From contig JBILUL010000001.1 of the NCBI GenBank assembly GCA_044371005.1, positions 35,063 through 99,062 on the forward strand: a stretch of DNA of 64,000 nucleotides. Direction: 5' to 3'. This stretch comes from UBA2402 sp044371005. Its GTDB lineage: Bacteria; Planctomycetota; Phycisphaerae; Phycisphaerales; UBA1924. This document shows, piece after piece, positions 15,571 to 23,497 of the stretch. The notes beneath the pieces are model-generated. The model did no database searches and was not told the DNA's origin. It saw nothing but the letters and a program-made list of their open reading frames with translations. The position numbers and the translations under genes are program-made. Position 1 is the first letter of the stretch; every line of letters begins with the position of its first letter.

Positions 15571-17052
15571 TCACCCCTCCACCGGCAACAACTCCTCCAA
15601 CACATCAATCACCGCAACCGCCGCCTCAGGCCCAAACACGTAATACGCACTCCCGCTCCGCACCACCAGCACGCGCTTGCCCGCACTGTCAACACCCGTG
15701 GCAATGCCGATCATCGCGTGCGGGCCCTTGGCTGTCGATGCAATCAGCGTCATCCACGCCTTCGCACCTTCGATTGGCGCAAACTGCACGTGTGCCGCGG
15801 GCGTCTTGCACAGGAGCGTCAGCAGCGGCTCCATTCTCGAAGCCTCCTTGGTGCCGCTGGCTCGCACGTTCTTGAGCGACCAGCCATTGACCTCGCGCTT
15901 CACCATCGACGCCGCGGCTTTGTTCGAGCCCGATTCCAGCGTCGCCACCTGCGGGGGCGTCAGTGAAGTACTCGAAAGATCCTCACCCGTATCGGTGTGG
16001 CCCAGGTACAACCTCGAAATGTCCGCGGCGGGCACATCAAGCAAAACCCTCGATGCCAGCTTCGCCGCGTCTGTTGGAATCGTCGCGATGTCCGCCGCGT
16101 TGATGGCAAGCTGCATTGGCCCCCACACGGGCTTCTCGGGCGATTCATCCCAGGCACCCTGCGCCACGGCTAGCAGTGTCTTGCCCGATCCATCCGCCGC
16201 GCCAAAGACCCGCACCGATTGCACCAGCACGCGTCGAGTCACTTCCTGTGAACCCGGCGCCGCACTGTTCACGCTGCTGCGCATCTCGAGAATCATCGTG
16301 GGCGTCGTCTGCGAAGCCGCGGCGTCTGCTGCGCCAATGAGCCGCGTTGCGCCAAGGGCCGTCAGCGTTCGCACCACCTGCGCCACCGCATCCGGATCGG
16401 CATTGATGCGATAGTCGGGCAATCCCCACTGCGCTCCACTCTTCTTGAGCGTCACGACGCCGGCGATGGTCTGAATGCTCACGCCGCCAGCTTCCGAGGC
16501 CTGAAGTGCCGGGAAGATGGTGGGGGAGCGCCATGCCAGGAGTGCTTCGGGAGTGAAGAGTTTGGCAAGGTCGGTCTGGACGCGAAGCACAGGGCTCGCC
16601 GCGGCGTTGTCGAAACGAAGCTGCGCGAAACCGCCAAGCCACGAAGGTGCATCACTGAGCGTGAGCGATTGTGGGCCGGTCGGGGTGGTCCAGGTGACGG
16701 TGTAGCCGGGCGTGAAGAGCCCCGTGGCACTCGCCGCGGCTTTGGCGGAATCTGCGATCAGCCTCGCGGCAGACCTGATGCGGGTTTCATCGATCGGCCA
16801 GGCGGGCTGTGTCGCGTTGGCCTGCAGCACAAAGAGCGGAAGGTCGGCGGAGCGCACGAGTTCGGAGCGACCGGGTTGCGTGGCGTGCGTGAGCGAAAGG
16901 CCGGTGAGGGGCGTGGAATCGAGGGTGCGGACCCAGCTGGGGAGTTCCGGGCCGGTGGGTGTGGGGTTCGCGGGGGTGCGAAGCAGCCAGACCGCCGCGG
17001 CGGAGAGGAGGATGGTGCAGATGCAGGCGATGAGTGCGGTGCGGGCGTTCAT
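15571..17052 (-). CDS. Membrane-anchored exported protein, DUF4340-like
   Basis: With the ATG at 17052 the protein has 493 residues. It begins 'MNARTALIACICTILLSAAA', a single signal-anchor, and the rest is predicted extracytoplasmic. Repeated segments of the form 'W-x-LPDYRINADPDAVAQVVRTL' (about 220-250) and 'GWSLKNVRASGTKEASRMEP' (about 405) resemble the DUF4340 pattern, in which '.. W.L..P...aD...V..LL..L..L' recurs; such proteins often accompany ABC-2/Gld transport genes. No such genes are adjacent here. No catalytic motif is visible. The TTG at 17058 is an alternative start. Confidence 0.6.
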   Translation of the reverse strand: MNARTALIACICTILLSAAAVWLLRTPANPTPTGPELPSWVRTLDSTPLTGLSLTHATQPGRSELVRSADLPLFVLQANATQPAWPIDETRIRSAARLIADSAKAAASATGLFTPGYTVTWTTPTGPQSLTLSDAPSWLGGFAQLRFDNAAASPVLRVQTDLAKLFTPEALLAWRSPTIFPALQASEAGGVSIQTIAGVVTLKKSGAQWGLPDYRINADPDAVAQVVRTLTALGATRLIGAADAAASQTTPTMILEMRSSVNSAAPGSQEVTRRVLVQSVRVFGAADGSGKTLLAVAQGAWDESPEKPVWGPMQLAINAADIATIPTDAAKLASRVLLDVPAADISRLYLGHTDTGEDLSSTSLTPPQVATLESGSNKAAASMVKREVNGWSLKNVRASGTKEASRMEPLLTLLCKTPAAHVQFAPIEGAKAWMTLIASTAKGPHAMIGIATGVDSAGKRVLVVRSGSAYYVFGPEAAVAVIDVLEELLPVEG

Positions 17053-17219
17053 GGGCAAGACCGATAGACCGAAGGGGCTGGGTGCGGGAAAGCCTACGGG
17101 GGTCGGTGGGGCGAGGAACGTGCGGGAAGGACCGCCTGCGAGCCTCAGTTTGGTGCCTGTTCTTGGTACTGGGGAGGGTTCCTGCGATGTGGGTGGTGGC
17201 CTATCATCCCTTCCACCAC

Positions 17220-17293
17220 CGGGGTGTAGCGCAGCTTGGTAGCGCGTCTCGTTCGGGTCGAGAAGGTCGCTGGTTCGAATCCAGTCACCCCGA
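17220..17293 (+). tRNA. tRNA-Pro (anticodon CGG)
   Basis: Acceptor CGGGGTG/CACCCCG with the C1-G72 pair and discriminator A usual for bacterial tRNA-Pro. D arm GCGC/GCGC, anticodon stem TCTCG/CGAGA around TTCGGGT (anticodon CGG), T arm GCTGG-TTCGAAT-CCAGT. CCA not encoded. A TATCAT hexamer at 17202-17207 may be its -10. Confidence 0.95.
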
Positions 17294-17303
17294 TTTTGGA
17301 AGC

Positions 17304-17345
17304 AAACGCCCGTGAGCCAATGGCTCGCGGGCGTTGTCGTTTTGG
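17304..17345 (+). terminator. Terminator of tRNA-Pro
   Basis: A 14-bp stem AACGCCCGTGAGCC/GGCTCGCGGGCGTT with 3-nt loop, followed by GTCGTTTTG. Confidence 0.7.
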
Positions 17346-17625
17346 GAGCGGCGTTCCCCGAATGCCCTCGAGTCTCCGTTGGTGGTGCGTCTGTCCGCTG
17401 GCCGCTCCGCCGCCAGACACTGGGAATCTCACCTCAGACGTGGGTTGGGTGGGCAGGAGTATCTGCCGGAGGCGACCGACTTCTTCGGGGTCTGATGCTG
17501 CCGAGCATCGACATGGACCTCGGCTTCGTCCACGCGTGAATCCCGGGGTGAACGCGGCGAGTCCTGGCAGTATCCGCACCTTTGTTGCCGGTATCGGGTT
17601 GTTTCCGGACGCTCCATGACAGATA

Positions 17626-17661
17626 GTACGCAAAACGCGTATGAATGTACGCAAAATGCGT
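17626..17661 (+). promoter_or_regulatory. Tandem operator: two GTACGCAAAAYGCGT copies
   Basis: GTACGCAAAACGCGT (17626-17640) and GTACGCAAAATGCGT (17647-17661) are spaced 21 bp apart, two helical turns. Each contains the inverted half-sites ACGC and GCGT. The second copy ends on the first T of the predicted -35 of the HTH-nucleotidyltransferase gene, so a dimeric protein bound here would sit against RNA polymerase. The obvious candidate is the HTH protein encoded just downstream. The rest of 17346-17625 shows no gene. Confidence 0.5.
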
Positions 17662-17689
17662 TGATTCCAAGGCGTAGGGCGTCAATACT
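17661..17689 (+). promoter_or_regulatory. Predicted promoter of the HTH-MNT/HEPN pair
   Basis: TTGATT (17661-17666), 17 nt, AATACT (17684-17689), with the ATG 8 nt further on at 17698 and no Shine-Dalgarno, i.e. a leaderless arrangement. Confidence 0.45.
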
Positions 17690-17697
17690 CCAAAGCC

Positions 17698-18345
17698 ATG
17701 GTTCAGCCATCAGCCGCTCTGGATGCTCTGTTTCCCCGCACTCGCCAAGCGGTGCTCGCGGCAACGTTCCTGCATCAGGAGCGTTGGTGGTACCTGCGCG
17801 ATCTGGCTCGCCATCTCTCGCTGACTCCCTCAAGCCTTCAGAGGGAGTTGGCCCAGCTGATCTCCGTGGGCCTGCTCTCTGCACGCAAGGATGGCAACCG
17901 GCACTACTTCCGCGCCAACAGCGATCATCCAATCCACGCTGAACTGCGCGCCATTTTCAACAAGACTCAAGGCATCGACCACACGATTCGTGAACTGGTC
18001 TTCACCCCGGCGGTTCGGGGAGTGGAGGTGGCCCTGGTCTTTGGTTCAGTTGCCAGGGGTGGGGAAGATGCGCGAAGCGACATTGATCTTCTGGTGATCG
18101 GGTCGGCCCGCGCCTCCGCCTTGAATGCGAGAATTCGCAAAGCTGAGCTGCACCTGGGCCGGCCGATCAATCTGGTCGTTTTCCCTCGCGATGAGTTTGC
18201 TGCCAAGGTTAGGGTCGGTCATCATTTCGTCACGCAAGTGATGCAGCAACCCAAACTCTATCTGGTGGGGACGGAAGATGACCTGGCAAACGCAGCTCAA
18301 GGAAGGAAACGTTCAGCCGCACATCGCAACGCGGCGGGAGATTGA
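17698..18345 (+). CDS. Winged-helix/minimal nucleotidyltransferase fusion, antitoxin-like (MntA-type)
   Basis: The 215-residue protein has two domains. Residues 10-75 form an ArsR/MarR-like winged helix ('WYLRDLARHLSLTPSSLQRE', then 'GLLSARKDGNRHYFRAN'). Residues 105-200 are a minimal nucleotidyltransferase of the Pol-beta superfamily with GSVARG (116-121) and the metal-binding D128-x-D130 in 'SDIDLLVIG'. In MNT/HEPN toxin-antitoxin systems (MntA/HepT) the MNT protein modifies the HEPN partner by adding AMP and neutralises it. The fused HTH suggests it also autoregulates; tandem operators sit at the promoter. The HEPN gene begins 68 nt before this gene's stop, a long overlap that ties their expression. 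Activity itself is inferred. Confidence 0.8.
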   Translation: MVQPSAALDALFPRTRQAVLAATFLHQERWWYLRDLARHLSLTPSSLQRELAQLISVGLLSARKDGNRHYFRANSDHPIHAELRAIFNKTQGIDHTIRELVFTPAVRGVEVALVFGSVARGGEDARSDIDLLVIGSARASALNARIRKAELHLGRPINLVVFPRDEFAAKVRVGHHFVTQVMQQPKLYLVGTEDDLANAAQGRKRSAAHRNAAGD

Positions 18346-18724
18346 GGATCTTCGCAGCGTGGTTCAACGAAACCTCGCAGATGCATCACTCCAGCGTCTC
18401 TCGGCCGACAATCGCCTCGGCTTGGCCTACGAGGCCGCACTCGTTGCGTGCAAGATGGTCATTCACGCGTCCGGCTATCGAGTGCGATCGGGGATCGGTG
18501 GTGCCCACTCCACCACGCTCGAGTGTGCTCTGATTGCCCTCGGTCGGTCGTCGGCAGCGCGACTTCAGTTCTTCGATTCCATCCGGCGCCGCCGAAACAC
18601 GCTCAGCTACGACGTCGCGGGGACGGTGAGTGACCATGACGCTGGTGATGCATTGCGCCAGGCCACGACGTTTGTCGCAACTGTCGAAGTGTGGCTGAAA
18701 AGGCATGCTCCAGGACTGGCGTAA
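18278..18724 (+). CDS. HEPN-domain protein, toxin-like partner
   Basis: A 148-residue helical protein with a HEPN-type C-terminal motif 'RRRRNTLSYD' (R103-Y111). Many HEPN RNases carry R-x4-6-H; here a Tyr occupies the His position, as in the 'RRxRNxxxY' subgroup that typically accompanies MNT proteins. HEPN toxins of the HepT kind cleave RNA, while some groups without His may lack RNase activity or act differently. The N-terminal helices ('LRSVVQRNLADASLQRLS', 'GLAYEAALVACKMVIHASGY') match the HEPN four-helix core. It overlaps the upstream HTH-MNT gene by 68 nt, the usual order antitoxin then toxin. Activity is not certain because of the His to Tyr change. Confidence 0.7.
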   Translation: MTWQTQLKEGNVQPHIATRREIEDLRSVVQRNLADASLQRLSADNRLGLAYEAALVACKMVIHASGYRVRSGIGGAHSTTLECALIALGRSSAARLQFFDSIRRRRNTLSYDVAGTVSDHDAGDALRQATTFVATVEVWLKRHAPGLA

Positions 18725-18732
18725 TAGCCGCA

Positions 18733-18762
18733 TTGTGGTCTTGAACGCCGCCGTTCTATTAT
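18733..18762 (+). promoter_or_regulatory. Predicted promoter of the kinase/Thg1-like operon, leaderless
   Basis: TTGTGG (18733-18738), 18 nt, TATTAT (18757-18762). The -10 ends 6 nt before the ATG at 18769, so transcription should begin at the start codon. This separates the pair from the HEPN gene, whose stop is at 18724. Confidence 0.5.
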
Positions 18763-18768
18763 CGCCCG

Positions 18769-19215
18769 ATGGAAGCGATCATCCTCTGCGGCATCCAGGC
18801 GACTGGCAAGAGCACGTTCTGCAAGGAACGCTTCTACGCCACGCACATGCGCCTCAACCTCGACATGCTCAAAACCCGGCAACGCGAGCAGCTCCTGCTC
18901 ACCGCCTGCATTCAGGCCAAGCAGCCCTTCGTGATCGACAACACCAACCCGACTCGGGACGATCGGCGCCGGTACATCGACGCTGCCAAGTCAGCGGGCT
19001 TCCGCACCGTCGGGTACTACTTCGAGTCCAAGATCAGCGATGCACTGGTCAGAAACGCCGCGAGGCAGCCTTCCGAGCTCGTGTCTGAACCGGGCATCAA
19101 GGGCACCGCCGCGAGGCTCGAATTGCCCTCGCTCTCGGAGGGCTTTGATGCCCTGTTCCATGTGCGGATCGGCGAAGCGGGGTTCGAAGTTCGGGAGTGG
19201 CGCGATGAAGTTTGA
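18769..19215 (+). CDS. Polynucleotide-kinase-like P-loop protein
   Basis: The 148-residue protein opens directly with a P-loop, 'GIQATGKSTF' (8-17), and contains 'FVIDNTNPTRDDRRRYI' (about 54-70), the D-N-T-N segment typical of T4 Pnkp-like and Clr5-type kinases (AAA_33 family). This family phosphorylates 5'-OH ends of RNA or DNA, or small molecules. No phosphatase or ligase domain is fused. The Thg1-like gene starts 11 nt before its stop, so the two are coupled. A 5'-OH kinase next to an enzyme that extends RNA 5' ends suggests both act on broken RNA (inference). The substrate cannot be proven from sequence. Confidence 0.7.
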   Translation: MEAIILCGIQATGKSTFCKERFYATHMRLNLDMLKTRQREQLLLTACIQAKQPFVIDNTNPTRDDRRRYIDAAKSAGFRTVGYYFESKISDALVRNAARQPSELVSEPGIKGTAARLELPSLSEGFDALFHVRIGEAGFEVREWRDEV

Positions 19216-19978
19216 CGAACTGGATGCCCGCATGCGGGCGTTTGAAACGGTACGAGATTCGTGCGCCATGCCGGATGTCTATCTTGTCACCCGGCTCGAT
19301 GGCCGCGGCTTCACGCGCCTGACCAAAGAGCTCATCGAGTTCGACAAACCCTTCGATGTGCGATTCCGCGATCACATGGTCGCCACGGTCGAACACCTCA
19401 TGACCTGCGGGTTCAGCCCGTGCTTCGGGTACGCGCAGAGCGACGAGATCTCGTTGCTCTTCGGGCGGGACAACGGTACATTCGGACGCAACGTGCGCAA
19501 ATGGACCTCGGTGCTCGCGGCGGAAGCCAGCGCTGCCTTTTCGGTGCGACTTGGTCATGTCGCCGCGTTTGACTGCCGCGTGATCGAACTTCCCGGCGAT
19601 CCCGATGTCGTTGACTACTTCCGCTGGCGCAACGAAGATGCCGCCAGAAATGCCCTGAATGCCTGGTGCTACTGGACACTCCGCGGCGAAGGCATCGCGG
19701 CCGATGCCGCGACGAGCCGTTTGGAGGGCATGTCCGTTGCCTCAAAGAACGAACTGCTCTTTCAACGCGGCATCAATTTCAACGATCTCCCACTCTGGCA
19801 GCGTCGGGGCTTTGGTGTCGTGTGGGTCCAGCATCAGCGCCAAGCCGTCAATCCGAAAACCGGCGAGCCCGTAACGGCAACCCGGCGACGGCTTGAGGCG
19901 CTCTTCGAGCTCCCGATGCGAGACGAGTTCAGTGCATTCATTCGCCAGCTGCTTTCGCCGCCGCTTCCTCCGGCATGA
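19205..19978 (+). CDS. Thg1-like protein (tRNA-His guanylyltransferase family, 3'-5' polymerase)
   Basis: The 257-residue protein has the full catalytic set of Thg1: 'TRLDGRGFTRLTK' (D32, G33, R34) and 'GYAQSDEISLLFGR' (D80, E81), the two metal-binding carboxylate motifs of this reverse-direction polymerase. 'RNEDAARNALNAWCYW' and 'SKNELLFQRGINFNDLPLWQ' in the second half are also conserved in the family. Eukaryotic Thg1 adds G-1 to tRNA-His; bacterial and archaeal Thg1-like proteins (TLPs) repair 5'-truncated tRNAs in the 3'-5' direction with template pairing. TLPs are uncommon in bacteria. The ATG at 19205 lies inside the end of the kinase gene, so the pair is one operon. Confidence 0.9.
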   Translation: MKFDELDARMRAFETVRDSCAMPDVYLVTRLDGRGFTRLTKELIEFDKPFDVRFRDHMVATVEHLMTCGFSPCFGYAQSDEISLLFGRDNGTFGRNVRKWTSVLAAEASAAFSVRLGHVAAFDCRVIELPGDPDVVDYFRWRNEDAARNALNAWCYWTLRGEGIAADAATSRLEGMSVASKNELLFQRGINFNDLPLWQRRGFGVVWVQHQRQAVNPKTGEPVTATRRRLEALFELPMRDEFSAFIRQLLSPPLPPA

Positions 19979-20316
19979 CCATACCAGAACGCCTCCGGAG
20001 CGAGAACTTCACCCTTCACGGCGTCCTCCATTTCCGGCCTGATGTGGGCGTGTTTGGCGCAGGCTTTCTGGCGGATGCGCGTCACGCGCCAGGAATGGTC
20101 GAGGTTGCCTCCAGGTTTTGCGAGGCGACCATTCGCGATGTTCAGGTGGCGGGCAGTTTATTGGGGTGCAACGCCTCGAAAGTCGGTTGTGTGAAGTTTT
20201 CACGGGGATCAACACGCGCCCAACGCACGTTGCGTAGAGTGCGGTTCAGGGCCGATCCGCGACCCGCCGACGCGGACCTCGTCCGATCAGTCCTGTGATC
20301 TCCAGAGGATTCTCGC
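19979..20316. other. Intergenic region, no supported gene
   Basis: A 107-codon frame (19975-20298, +) overlaps the Thg1-like stop by 4 bases (ATGA) and begins 'MTIPERLRSENFTLHGVL', but its second half becomes Arg-rich and unlike protein, so it is not called. No terminator or repeat is seen. Confidence 0.3.
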
Positions 20317-21642
20317 ATGTCTGCCTCCCTTCTCGCAGCACTCGCCGCGTCCCTGCTCTTCATGCAACCCGCCTCCGACGCGGCGGATCCTGCCGCAACC
20401 CCCGCCCGCTACTGGCGCGGCAACCTCCACACCCACACCTTCTGGTCCGATGGCAACGACTTCCCGGAGATGGTCGCCGACTGGTACGTCCGAAACCACT
20501 ACAACTTCCTGGCCATCTCCGACCACAACACCATCCAGCAGGCCGTGACCTATCGCAAACTCGCCGACCTCGAAAAACGCGCCCGCGGCAAGGCCTTCGC
20601 CAAGTATCTCGACCGCTTCGGCCCCTCCTGGGTCGAAACCCGTGGCTCACTCGACGCCGGAACACTCGAAGTCCGCCTCAAGCCCTTCGACGAGTACCGC
20701 TACCTCTTCGACAAAGCAGGTAGCTTCATCATGATCCCCGCCGAGGAGATCACCACCCAGGCCGCGGACAAACGCGACATCCACATCAATGCCACCAACC
20801 TTCTCCATCAGATCGACCCGCTCGCCGGTGCCACGGTTGCGGAGGTGATCGAGAAGACCACGCGCGCCGTCAACGAGCAGGCCGCCGCCACCGGTCGCGA
20901 CATTCTCGTTCACGTGAACCACCCCAACTACAAGTGGGGCGTCACCGCCGAAGATCTCGCCGCGATCGTGAACGACCGCTTCTTCGAAGTCTGGAACGGC
21001 GTCGACAGTGACAACGATCCCGGCGATCACGTCCATCCTTCGACCGATCAGATCTGGGACATCGCCAACACGCTGCGGATCGCCGCGTTCAAGCATGCTC
21101 CGCTCCTGGGCATCGCCACCGACGATTCGCATGATTACCACGGCGACGTTGTCCGCTCGATGCCGGGGCGCGGCTGGGTCATGGTCCACGCAACGCACCT
21201 GACGCCGCAGACGCTGATCCGCGCCATGCGCCGCGGCGACTTCTACGCCTCCAGCGGCATCGATCTCGAACACGTCACCTTCGACCCATCCACTCGCACG
21301 CTCTCGATCGCCATCCGCCCCTGCAAGGACGAACAGTTCGTCACGCGATTCGTCGGCACTCGCGAAGGGGCCAATACGGTCGGCACGCCCCGGCGCGATG
21401 CGGATGGGAACCTGATCCAGACCACCCTCGATTACACCAAGCCCGGAACGCCAGCCATCGGCGAGACGCTCGCAACTGTTGAGGGCCTCGCGCCGTCGTA
21501 CCAGCTCAAGGGCGATGAGCTCTACGTGCGCGCGATCATCACCTCTTCTGGAATCCCCGACTTTCCCACCAGGGAAAGCCAGCTCAAGAAGGCCTGGACC
21601 CAGCCCGTTGGCTGGGAATCCCGCGTCAAGACCGAGCCCTGA
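20317..21642 (+). CDS. Exported PHP-domain metal-dependent phosphoesterase-like protein
   Basis: A 441-residue protein with a short signal peptide ('MSASLLAALAASLLFMQPAS') and a PHP domain. Metal-binding motifs appear in order: 'NLHTHTFWSDG' (about 37-47), 'LAISDHNTI' (about 67-75), 'IPAEEIT' (about 145), 'VHVNHPNYKWG' (about 200) and 'IATDDSHDYHG' (about 270). PHP domains hydrolyse phosphoesters with two or three divalent metals, here probably in the periplasm or outside. The C-terminal third (about 300-440) is probably a small beta domain. The PI-PLC gene follows on the same strand 68 nt later, so the two may work together on phospholipid or phosphate scavenging (inference). Confidence 0.8.
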   Translation: MSASLLAALAASLLFMQPASDAADPAATPARYWRGNLHTHTFWSDGNDFPEMVADWYVRNHYNFLAISDHNTIQQAVTYRKLADLEKRARGKAFAKYLDRFGPSWVETRGSLDAGTLEVRLKPFDEYRYLFDKAGSFIMIPAEEITTQAADKRDIHINATNLLHQIDPLAGATVAEVIEKTTRAVNEQAAATGRDILVHVNHPNYKWGVTAEDLAAIVNDRFFEVWNGVDSDNDPGDHVHPSTDQIWDIANTLRIAAFKHAPLLGIATDDSHDYHGDVVRSMPGRGWVMVHATHLTPQTLIRAMRRGDFYASSGIDLEHVTFDPSTRTLSIAIRPCKDEQFVTRFVGTREGANTVGTPRRDADGNLIQTTLDYTKPGTPAIGETLATVEGLAPSYQLKGDELYVRAIITSSGIPDFPTRESQLKKAWTQPVGWESRVKTEP

Positions 21643-21710
21643 GTGCGAGCAGCGGAGCGTGAGGTGTGAAGCGTGGATGCTGGTTGAGTCCTGATGCTGG
21701 AGTCGAATCG

Positions 21711-22859
21711 ATGCTGCGAGTGCTGCTGTTGTGCGCCATCCTGCCGTTTCTCTGGACCAGTGCCGCCTGCGCGGGCAGGCAGGCACATCGAGCCCACGAC
21801 GAGCCGCGTCTTGGTGAGATTCAGGTGATCGGAAGCCACAACAGCTACAAGCTCGCGCCCCAGCCGCAGCTGCGCGAACTGCTCCGGCCCTTCTACCGCG
21901 ACATCGACAGCATCAACTACTCGCACCTTTCCATCGACGATCAGCTCAATCTGGGTCTGCGCAATCTCGAGATCGATGTCTACCACGACCCTGTCGGCGG
22001 CCGCTACGCCGACCCCATGGGTGTCCGCATGCTCAAGCAGGCCGGCATCGAACCCTGGCCGCGGCACGATCAGGCCGTGCTCAATCGCCCCGGCTTCAAG
22101 GTGATGCACGATGCGGACTTTGATTTCAGATCATGGGATCTTGACCTTGAAGTCTGCCTCGGACGGCTCGCTACGTGGTCAAAGCGACACCCGGACCACG
22201 AGCCGATCGTCGTCACCATGAACACCAAGCAGGGGCAGAGTCGCATTCCCGGCGCGGTCGCCGCAGCCGAGTTCGATGCTAATGCCCTGCGCCTGCTCAA
22301 CGCGGCGGTCATCGGCGCGATGGGCCGCGATGTGCTGCTCACGCCCGACAACGTGCGCGGCGCCCACGCTTCGTTGCGCGACGCGGTGGTCACCCGCGGC
22401 TGGCCTTCGTTGAGTGCTTCACGCGGACGGTTCATCTTCGTGCTCGATGAGGGCGGTGCCACGCGATCGACCTACCTCTCCCTCCACCCGCACCTGGGCG
22501 GCGCGGTCTTCTTCGTCGACTCGGGCGAGCATCAGCCCGAATCCGCCTTCCTGGTCATCAACGATCCGGTGAAGCACGAACAGCGCATCCGTGATCTGGT
22601 CTCGCAAGGGTTTCTCGTCAGAACTCGCGCCGACGCCGACACTCGCGAAGCCCGCACCAACGACCGAGCTCGATTCGAGGCGGCCAAACGCAGCGGCGCG
22701 CAGATCATCACGACGGATTACTACATTCCTGACCGCTCACTTGATGAACGCTACTTCGTCCGATTCGACGATGGAGGCTTTGTGCGGGCCAACCCTGTGA
22801 CACGCCGCGTGCCAGAGGCAACCACACGCTCGCCAGGGGACTCGTCCTTCCAGCGGTGA
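21711..22859 (+). CDS. Secreted phosphatidylinositol-specific phospholipase C-like protein
   Basis: The ATG at 21711 has GGAG 8 nt upstream and starts 'MLRVLLLCAILPFLWTSAAC', a signal peptide that may be a lipoprotein one (SAAC). The 382-residue protein then shows the Ca-dependent PI-PLC X-domain order: 'GSHNSYKLAPQ' (first catalytic His), 'LGLRNLEIDVYHDP' (Glu/Asp ligands), 'FKVMHDADFDF' (second His) and 'PIVVTMNTKQ'. Members of this bacterial branch cleave phosphoinositides or related phosphodiesters. The GTG at 21666 would add 15 residues but has no ribosome-binding site. It follows the PHP phosphoesterase gene. The C terminus has 'TDYYIPDRSLDERYFVRFDDG'-like sequence split over about 350-370 as usual for the family. 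Confidence 0.85.
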   Translation: MLRVLLLCAILPFLWTSAACAGRQAHRAHDEPRLGEIQVIGSHNSYKLAPQPQLRELLRPFYRDIDSINYSHLSIDDQLNLGLRNLEIDVYHDPVGGRYADPMGVRMLKQAGIEPWPRHDQAVLNRPGFKVMHDADFDFRSWDLDLEVCLGRLATWSKRHPDHEPIVVTMNTKQGQSRIPGAVAAAEFDANALRLLNAAVIGAMGRDVLLTPDNVRGAHASLRDAVVTRGWPSLSASRGRFIFVLDEGGATRSTYLSLHPHLGGAVFFVDSGEHQPESAFLVINDPVKHEQRIRDLVSQGFLVRTRADADTREARTNDRARFEAAKRSGAQIITTDYYIPDRSLDERYFVRFDDGGFVRANPVTRRVPEATTRSPGDSSFQR

Positions 22860-23032
22860 GTCTTCCAGCCCGACGTCGTTACGCGGTGAGAAGCGTGCGT
22901 CAATCATGCACGACTTCCACACCCAGCTGCCCACTTCGGGGCGGCATTTTCCCTGGCCCGCAATCGAGCCTGTGTGGTATCTTGCGGCCGGTGATCGATG
23001 CGAGGCTGGATTCCTGAACCCGCGTGCGATGT

Positions 23033-23497
23033 TCACCGGCGAACGATCCCGTCGAGCGCGACGGCAAAGACCATGAAGCCCAGAATCGCCGCTCCGGCCG
23101 CCACGGCGGTCCACATGCCCGCCCTGCGCGAATACAGGAAGCCAAGCAGCCCGATCCCGCCCGTCAGCACGATCAGCCCCGCGAGCAACTCAAAGACCAC
23201 GATGCGGCTGAGCGTGATGAGCCCGGGAATCACCCGCGCGTCCGGAGCCTGCGCCTGGTGCTTCATGGCCGGAAGCATGCACACATCCATGAGCGTTCCG
23301 ATGATGAACAGGAGTGCCGCGATCGTGAAGCACACAAAGGTCAGCGTGCGAAGTCTGCTGCGTTCGCTGGCTGCGAGCAGCGTCGTGGCGATGCCAATGG
23401 CGATTCCCGCCAGCAAGGTACTGACAATCAGCACCTGACTCATCACCTCGATCTTGAAGTTCAGTGTGCTCAGCAGGGAAGTCGTCGTGTCATCCAT
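23033..23497 (-). CDS. Small integral membrane protein with four helices
   Basis: The ATG at 23497 gives 154 residues ('MDDTTTSLLSTLNFKIEV'). Hydrophobic segments lie at about 20-40, 50-70, 95-115 and 125-148, with a short basic loop SERSRLR between the first two and 'SRRAGMW' before the last. No known motif was recognised. Upstream codons of the longer frame are Arg/Ser-rich and excluded. Unknown function, single gene on the minus strand between two plus-strand genes. Confidence 0.65.
   Translation of the reverse strand: MDDTTTSLLSTLNFKIEVMSQVLIVSTLLAGIAIGIATTLLAASERSRLRTLTFVCFTIAALLFIIGTLMDVCMLPAMKHQAQAPDARVIPGLITLSRIVVFELLAGLIVLTGGIGLLGFLYSRRAGMWTAVAAGAAILGFMVFAVALDGIVRR

Noticed and set aside
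19975..20298. 107-codon frame overlapping the Thg1-like stop by ATGA
   Set aside because: The overlap is tempting, but the second half is Arg/Asp-rich without any fold pattern, and it runs into the leader of the next gene.
20647..21786. 379-codon minus-strand frame
   Set aside because: Antisense of the PHP-domain gene with no recognisable motif; it arises from codon bias.
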